A DNA stretch of 64,000 nucleotides from positions 5,456,001-5,520,000 of the forward strand of contig NZ_CP109460.1 of the NCBI RefSeq assembly GCF_036227565.1, in the 5' to 3' direction. The notes beneath the pieces were generated by a model. The model worked only from the letters and a program-made list of their open reading frames with translations, ran no database searches and was not told the DNA's origin. The stretch's first letter is position 1; every line of letters begins with the position of its first letter. Shown here one piece after another: positions 58,888-64,000 of the stretch. The position numbers and the translations under genes are program-made. The stretch comes from Streptomyces sp. NBC_01454 (GTDB taxonomy: Bacteria; Actinomycetota; Actinomycetes; Streptomycetales; Streptomycetaceae).

Positions 58888-61473
58888 TCACACCCACGTC
58901 CTGGGGCGGAAGCGGTTGGCCCGTTCCACCAGTTCGATCCTTTTCTCACCACGCTGCGCCAGCCGCGCGAGCAGCCGGTACGACCGCTCCAGGCCGAACC
59001 GCAGACCGCGTTCGTCCAGCGGGCTGCCGAGCAGCGCCGGCGGTTCCTGCGCGGCCACCGCGCCGGGCGGCCCGGCACCGTGGCTACCGGAGAGTACCCA
59101 GTCCAGGGCGGTGCCCAGTACCTCGGTGGCCAGTTGCTCCCGGCGCTCGGCGTCCAGACCGAAGGCCGCGAGGGCCTCGGTCCCGTCGGCGGCCGCCCGC
59201 AGATCCGCCAGCAGCGGGTCACGGGCGGGGCGATCCCGCAGCCGGGCGCGGACCGCGGCGATCCGCGCCGCGACGTAATGGATGGACGACTCCGGGACGG
59301 ACTCCAGCGCCTCGACCGCGCCCGTACGGTCGCCCGCCGCCAGCCGCACCCGGGCCAGCCCGAACGCGGCGCTGACATAACTGCGGTCGGTCGTCCACAC
59401 CAGGCGGTAATACTCCACGGCGTTGTCCAGCTGGCCCAGCAGCTCGGCGCAGACACCCAGCGCCAGCTTCGGTGCCGGCTCACCGGGGAAGGCGTCGTAG
59501 ACCGCGTCGAAGGCCAGCGCGGCGCCCTCGCGGTCGCCCGCCGTCAGCGCCAGCAGCCCGCGGTGCCACACCACCCGCCAGTCCGCGCCGCCGTCGCCGG
59601 ACCGCGGGCCGCCCGGCGCGGCGGGTCCGGCCGTGAGCGCCTCCAGCGCCGACCGCGCGGCCGCGCCGTCCCCGGTCTCCAGTTGGGCGCGCAGCTCGCG
59701 CAGCCGCAACTCCGGGGAGGGCTCCGGCGCGGAGCGCAGGGCGCCCAGCAGCTCGGCGGGCGGGGCGGCCAGCAGCCCGGCCAGCAGCCCGGCGTGGGGG
59801 TCGCCCGGATCCACCCGCGGCACCGGCAGCGCGAGGGCGGTGGCGGCGACGTCCAGGGGGCGCAGTGCGGGGCCGCGGCGCGCCGTCCCTTCCCCGGCGG
59901 GCGCCGCCCCGCGCCCGCCCAGCAGGGAACTGTCGCCCTCCGCCGCCGCCATCACCTCGGTGTCGACCACGCGGAGTTCGGGCCCGAACAGCTTCGACAG
60001 CGCGGGCCGCGGCTCCGCCGACTGGAGCGCCACCACCTCGCGCAGCACGCCCGTCAGCTGCTCGGCCATCTCCTCGGCGGAGGCGAACCTGCGGGCCCGG
60101 TCCGGGTCCGTGGCGCGCACCAGCAGCCGGTAGAAGGACTCGTAGGTGCGGAACACCTCGATGTGGTCCGGATCGGGCAGCGAGTCCGCGAAGACGTTCG
60201 TATGGCCCTGGAAGTCGAAGGTGAGGACGGCGAGGGTGCGCGCGACGGTGTAGAGATCGGAGGCGACCGACGGGCCCAGCATGGCGATTTCGGGCGCCTG
60301 GTAGCCGATCGTGCCGTAGATCGGGCTCTCGTGGTCGTCCATCCTGCGCACCGCGCCCATGTCGATCAGCTTGAGCTGGTCGTGCTGCTGGATGGCGTTG
60401 TCGACCTTGAAATCGCAGTAGAGATAGCCGCGGCTGTGGAGATGGCCGAGGGCTTCCAGCGCCTCGATGCCGTAGGCGCAGGCCTGCGCGACCGGCAGCG
60501 GATCGCGCCTGCCCTGCGCGGTGCGCCGGTCGTTGGCGAGGTCCTTGAGCGACTTGCCGCCGACGTACTCCATGACGATGTAGCCGTCGAGGCTGCCCGT
60601 CGCCCGGTCGAGATGCTCCACGAAGTTGTAGATCCGGACGATGTTGGAGTGCTCGATCTCGGCGAGGAAGCGCCGCTCGGACACCGCCACCGCCAGCGCC
60701 TCCTCGTCGCCGGTGTCCAGCAGTCCCTTGAGCACCACCCACCGGTCGGAGACGGCGTGGTCGGTCGCCAGATAGATCCAGCCGAGTCCGCCGTGCGCCA
60801 GACAGCCGACGACTTCGTACTGGTCGTGCACGATCTCGCCGGGCCGGAGCTTGGGCACGAAGCTGTACGGCTGGCCGCACTTGGCGCAGAAGCCCTCCGT
60901 ACGGCCCGGCTGGTCACCACGCCCCCGGCCGACCGGCGCGCCGCACTCCGTACGGCTGCAGAACCGCTTGCGCTCGGGGACCTCCGGGTGCTCCAGCACC
61001 GCCGTGGCCGGATCGGGCCGCGGCACCTCCGGCACGGCGACCAGGCCCGCGCCCAGCCGCCCGCGCACGGAACCGGAGGACGGGCCGCTGCCCTGGGGGT
61101 GCACCGACACCGCCGGCACTCCGCGGGCCGGGCCGCCGCCGGAGGACGGGGGCGTCAGCCGCCCGGACACCGAGCGGCGGGAGGGCGCCGAGCCGGACGG
61201 CGCCGTGCGGGCGGACGGCGCCGTGCCGCCCGAACCCGGGGCGGGGGAGGGGACCGTCAGCAGGGCACCGGCCGCCTCCCGGGCGGCGGCGGTGTCCGTA
61301 GGGTCAGTGGGCACCCGGCCCGTCAGACCCGTGGGCGGCGAGGACAACAGGCCGCCCGGTGAGACCACGGGCGCCAGCCCGCACAGGTCGCAGTACAGCT
61401 CACCGCCGCCGACGTCCTCGTAACTGCCCGCGCAGTCCCGCCGCTGGCAGTGCTCCTCGGCGCGCCGCGTCAT
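58888..61473 (-). CDS. PknG-like serine/threonine protein kinase
   Basis: The 861-residue protein has GGAGGGG before the ATG. It has N-terminal zinc ribbons (CQRRDCAG ... CDLCG; then CSRTECGAP ... CAKCG), matching the rubredoxin-like part of PknG. The kinase domain begins near residue 219 (GCLAHGGLGWIYLA) with Lys in VVLKGLL. The catalytic loop is LYCDFKVDN and the metal motif LIDMGAVR, the PknG-type variants of HRD and DFG. The C-terminal half is TPR-like (residues about 560-850). It is soluble. In mycobacteria and corynebacteria PknG controls glutamate metabolism through FHA proteins. Confidence 0.92.
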   Translation of the reverse strand: MTRRAEEHCQRRDCAGSYEDVGGGELYCDLCGLAPVVSPGGLLSSPPTGLTGRVPTDPTDTAAAREAAGALLTVPSPAPGSGGTAPSARTAPSGSAPSRRSVSGRLTPPSSGGGPARGVPAVSVHPQGSGPSSGSVRGRLGAGLVAVPEVPRPDPATAVLEHPEVPERKRFCSRTECGAPVGRGRGDQPGRTEGFCAKCGQPYSFVPKLRPGEIVHDQYEVVGCLAHGGLGWIYLATDHAVSDRWVVLKGLLDTGDEEALAVAVSERRFLAEIEHSNIVRIYNFVEHLDRATGSLDGYIVMEYVGGKSLKDLANDRRTAQGRRDPLPVAQACAYGIEALEALGHLHSRGYLYCDFKVDNAIQQHDQLKLIDMGAVRRMDDHESPIYGTIGYQAPEIAMLGPSVASDLYTVARTLAVLTFDFQGHTNVFADSLPDPDHIEVFRTYESFYRLLVRATDPDRARRFASAEEMAEQLTGVLREVVALQSAEPRPALSKLFGPELRVVDTEVMAAAEGDSSLLGGRGAAPAGEGTARRGPALRPLDVAATALALPVPRVDPGDPHAGLLAGLLAAPPAELLGALRSAPEPSPELRLRELRAQLETGDGAAARSALEALTAGPAAPGGPRSGDGGADWRVVWHRGLLALTAGDREGAALAFDAVYDAFPGEPAPKLALGVCAELLGQLDNAVEYYRLVWTTDRSYVSAAFGLARVRLAAGDRTGAVEALESVPESSIHYVAARIAAVRARLRDRPARDPLLADLRAAADGTEALAAFGLDAERREQLATEVLGTALDWVLSGSHGAGPPGAVAAQEPPALLGSPLDERGLRFGLERSYRLLARLAQRGEKRIELVERANRFRPRTWV

Positions 61474-62795
61474 GAATCCCCCCTCCCCTCCAGTTGCGGT
61501 GCGGCCAGCGCCTCCACCGTGGCCTGCTGATAGCGCCACACCGCCTGCCCGGCCGCCCGCAGATCGCACGGCGCGCTCCACAGCATCCGGCGTGCCAGGT
61601 CGTAGCGCTCGATCAGCAGCGGATCGGCCGCCATGCCGTGGCGTGCGACCTTGGCGTGGTAGGCGTCCAGCCGGCCGCGCAGCTCGGCGCGCACCGCCAG
61701 TGGCGCGGTCACCGCCGTCAACGACTCACGGGCGCGGTGGAGTTCGTCCTCCGCCTCCTCCTCCAGGCTTTCCAGCAGCGGCGACAGCCGGTGCCACTGT
61801 GCCCGTCTGCGGTAGTCGGCGGCCGCCGACAGCTGTTCGTGCAGCGCCGCCGACGGGCCGCTGACCGCGGGCACCTCCGACGCGGCGATCTTCGCCAGCA
61901 CCTCGCCGCGGGCCTGCCGCGCCTCGGTCAGGGTGCGGTCCGCCCGCGACAGCACGTCGCGCAGCTGCATCAGCCGCCGCTCGGCGTCCTGCCGTACGTC
62001 CAGTACCGCCGCGACCTCCCGCCGGATGTCCTCCAGCGCACGGGCCGCACGGTCGTAGCGCTCGGTGTCCGGGCGGCCGCCGCCCGGCGCCGAACTCCCC
62101 GTCGACGACGACACCCAGAAGGCCAGCGGGTCCTCGATCACCCGGGCGCGCAGCCGCAGGAGTTCGCCGGTGATCCGCTCCAGGTCGTCGCCCGCCGGAT
62201 GCTCCCCAGGGCGCACGCCCACCGAATGCGCCAGCGACCGCGTCCGCTGCAACTCGGCCGACAGCAGATCTATCCGGGCCGGCAGCGTCGACCAGACCGC
62301 GTCGGCGGCGACGATGACGTCCAGCGACCGGGCGTACAGCCCGTTCATCCGCTCGACCAGCCCGACCAGGCTGAACCGTTCACCGGGCCCCGCCGGGCCG
62401 TCCCCGGGGCCACTGCCCGCCTCGGCCGCACCCGGCACCGTCACCGCGTCGCCGTACAGGAGCTCCGTCAGCTCCGTCAGCTCCTGTGCCGAGGGCCAGC
62501 GGTGCCGCGCACGCAGCGCACGCGCCTGCTCCAACGCCGCGGTGTACGCGTCGAACAGGGACCACAGGACCGTGATGGACCGCTCCGCGGCGGCCCAGCG
62601 CTCCTTGGTGGTGCCGGTCAGGTCGGCGCCCTCCAGGAGCCGGCGTCCCGCGTGGTCCTGCAACGCGAGCAGCGAGGTCTCGATCGCCTCGTACTCGGCA
62701 CCGAGCCGGTCCAGGGCGCGATCCACCGCTTCCCGGTCCGGCGCCGGGGCATCGGGCCTCCCCGGCGTGCCGGGGAAGGGTCCAGGGACCCCCAT
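61470..62795 (-). CDS. Helical protein between solute-binding protein and PknG-like kinase (GlnX position)
   Basis: The 441-residue protein is almost all helical, with coiled-coil-like stretches (for example RREVAAVLDVRQDAERRLMQ, then LRDVLSRADRTLTEARQARG). No signal peptide or membrane helix is seen. GGAGAGG precedes the ATG, and the stop overlaps the kinase start by four bases. In mycobacteria this operon position is held by glnX, a membrane protein that links GlnH to PknG. The homology here is positional, and the lack of a membrane segment is notable. Confidence 0.75.
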   Translation of the reverse strand: MGVPGPFPGTPGRPDAPAPDREAVDRALDRLGAEYEAIETSLLALQDHAGRRLLEGADLTGTTKERWAAAERSITVLWSLFDAYTAALEQARALRARHRWPSAQELTELTELLYGDAVTVPGAAEAGSGPGDGPAGPGERFSLVGLVERMNGLYARSLDVIVAADAVWSTLPARIDLLSAELQRTRSLAHSVGVRPGEHPAGDDLERITGELLRLRARVIEDPLAFWVSSSTGSSAPGGGRPDTERYDRAARALEDIRREVAAVLDVRQDAERRLMQLRDVLSRADRTLTEARQARGEVLAKIAASEVPAVSGPSAALHEQLSAAADYRRRAQWHRLSPLLESLEEEAEDELHRARESLTAVTAPLAVRAELRGRLDAYHAKVARHGMAADPLLIERYDLARRMLWSAPCDLRAAGQAVWRYQQATVEALAAPQLEGRGDS

Positions 62796-62905
62796 CGATC
62801 ACCTCTCCAATACGCGTACGGTGCACGGCGTTTGCTGCGGCGTCCGGCCGCCGCGGTCAGCTCCTCCCCGGTCCCCCTCCATAGTGCCGCCATCGGACCG
62901 CTTCA

Positions 62906-62946
62906 TGGGGCGATCATCCGCCGTACACCGCTCCTTGGGGCGATCA
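62906..62946. repeat. Short direct repeat at the 3' end of the solute-binding protein gene
   Basis: TGGGGCGATCA occurs at 62906-62916 and 62936-62946, with similar following bases (TCCGCCGTACACC and GTCGCTGTACTCC). The second copy contains the gene's stop codon, so the repeat looks like a partial duplication of the gene end. Confidence 0.5.
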
Positions 62947-63960
62947 GTCGCTGTACTCCGGCGGCGGCGGCCCCGATATGCCCGGCAGATCGGCCTTCAG
63001 CCACTTGCGGTACGCCCGCATCCAGGCACTGTCGTCGCTGCCGCCGTCCCGGTAGTCGTCCAGGACCTTGTTGACCCGCCGCACCAGATCCGTGTCGCCC
63101 TGGTTCATCGCCACGCCGTACGGCTCATCGGTGAACGGCCGGCCCTTGAGCTCCACCGTCGGATCCTGGGCCGTCTGCGCCGCGGCCAGCGCGTTGTCCG
63201 TGACCACCGCATCGGCCTCGCCCAGCTGCAGCCGTACCAGGCAGTCGAGTTGATTGGGCATCGTCAGGACCGTGGCGCCGTGCCGCTGCCTGCGCAGTTC
63301 ACTCTCGCCCGTCGAACCCGCGGCCGTGCACACCCGCTTGCCCCGCAGCGAATCGTCGAACGCCTTGATCTTCGACGCCTTCGGGGCCAGTACCTGCTGC
63401 CCCGCCTGGAAGTACGCGGTGGAGAACGCCACCTGCGCCTTGCGCGCACAGTTGATCGTCATCGTCCGCACGACCAAGTCGACGGTGTGCCGCTGCAGCG
63501 CCGGCACCCGCTCGGCGGTCGGCACCGCCTTGAAGACGACATCGGGGTCCGGCCCCAGGATGTCCCGGGCGATCGCCCACACCAGGTCGATGTCGAAGCC
63601 GGCCAGCTTGCCGGTGGCCGGGTCGCGGTACCCCCAGCGGTAGGTGTTCTGGTCGACCCCGACGACCAGTTGGCCCTTCTCCTTGATCCGCGACACCGCC
63701 GCCCCGTCCGTCGACGACGGCCGCAGGCTCTCCGCGGCGTTGCGCGCGGTGCACTGCGCGGCGGCGGCCGGTACCGCCCCCGGGCGGGGCACGCCGTGCG
63801 GCGCCGCGGGCGCGGGCGCACCGTGCCGGACGGGTCCCGTGTGCCCGGACGTGTGGCCCAGCGCCGGCACCAGTACGGCCGCGGCGGCCGCCATCACGCA
63901 CATGCCCGAGGCGACCGGTGCCATGACGGCACGCAGATTGCTCAGCCCTCGCGCGTGCAT
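62944..63960 (-). CDS. Amino-acid-binding extracytoplasmic protein (GlnH-like)
   Basis: The 338-residue protein has one hydrophobic N-terminal segment (GMCVMAAAAAVLVPALG, residues about 19-35), a signal peptide or membrane anchor. A Pro/Ala-rich spacer and an SBP_bac_3 domain follow: IKEKGQLVVGVDQNTYRWGY, then KLAGFDIDLVWAIARDILG, VDLVVRTMTIN and VCTAAGSTGESEL. No canonical lipobox is visible. It is the first gene of the kinase cluster. In mycobacteria the equivalent GlnH senses Asp/Glu and signals to PknG. Confidence 0.88.
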   Translation of the reverse strand: MHARGLSNLRAVMAPVASGMCVMAAAAAVLVPALGHTSGHTGPVRHGAPAPAAPHGVPRPGAVPAAAAQCTARNAAESLRPSSTDGAAVSRIKEKGQLVVGVDQNTYRWGYRDPATGKLAGFDIDLVWAIARDILGPDPDVVFKAVPTAERVPALQRHTVDLVVRTMTINCARKAQVAFSTAYFQAGQQVLAPKASKIKAFDDSLRGKRVCTAAGSTGESELRRQRHGATVLTMPNQLDCLVRLQLGEADAVVTDNALAAAQTAQDPTVELKGRPFTDEPYGVAMNQGDTDLVRRVNKVLDDYRDGGSDDSAWMRAYRKWLKADLPGISGPPPPEYSD

Positions 63961-64000
63961 CCGCTTCTCCCCCTCACCAGGCCCCCTCACCGGTACTCCG

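Noticed and set aside
56415..61362. Two very long plus-strand open frames opposite the VWA, PP2C and kinase genes
   Set aside because: The minus-strand frames carry intact catalytic motifs; the plus-strand products are low-complexity shadows.
1..64000. CRISPR array
   Set aside because: No regularly spaced repeat series was seen; the short repeats are operators, tandem GGAGT units and coding repeats.

Overview
The window is high-GC DNA with Streptomyces features: many GTG starts, an ssbB gene beside two dynamin-like GTPase genes, a sortase-anchored (LAETG) thioester surface protein, and a PknG-type kinase locus. It falls into two parts.

Part 1, about 1-35830, is most of a siphovirus-type prophage whose left end lies outside the window. 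It is integrated next to the 3' end of a tRNA-Arg(TCT) gene (35827-35899). Almost all phage genes are on the minus strand, so the map reads from right to left. The order is tyrosine integrase (34742-35713), a lysogeny switch with a HTH repressor and a divergent regulator (33329-34343), then replication and recombination genes (about 20.7-33.4 kb). The last group includes a PD-(D/E)XK nuclease, a Gp3-like protein, a DnaQ-type exonuclease, a RuvC-like resolvase, a C5 cytosine methyltransferase, a replication-initiator-like protein and a helicase-loader-like protein. Next come HNH endonuclease, a small zinc-finger/primase-like protein, small and large terminase, portal, MuF, scaffold, decoration protein, capsid, connectors, major tail protein, frameshifting tail chaperones, tape measure and tail-tip genes. 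Lysis genes and the other attachment site must lie further left. Many genes overlap by ATGA or GTGA, which implies translational coupling.

Two stretches look acquired later. One is a lower-GC cassette at 18.4-20.7 kb holding a pentapeptide-repeat membrane protein and a divergent GIY-YIG nuclease. The other is an orphan gene at 16291-16845. A roughly 110-bp sequence occurs twice, at 17.8 kb (noncoding) and 24.6 kb (inside the initiator-like gene). It carries tandem GGAGT units and is a candidate replication origin or regulatory element. A 20-bp palindrome occurs perfectly in the repressor promoter and again inside the integrase promoter, with two degenerate copies, and is almost certainly the repressor operator.

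Part 2, from about 35.9 kb to the end, is core chromosome. On the plus strand are two dynamin-like GTPases (a dynA/dynB-type pair), ssbB, a thioester surface protein, the ABC-F protein EttA, a hotdog thioesterase and an unknown protein. On the minus strand are a MacB/FtsX-type ABC exporter (ATPase plus two large permeases, the distal one carrying a frameshift) and a truncated haemoglobin. Also on the minus strand is a signalling cluster: solute-binding protein (GlnH-like), helical protein, PknG-like kinase, PP2C phosphatase, VWA protein and FHA protein. It recalls the mycobacterial glnX-glnH-pknG locus with added phosphatase and phosphopeptide-reader modules.
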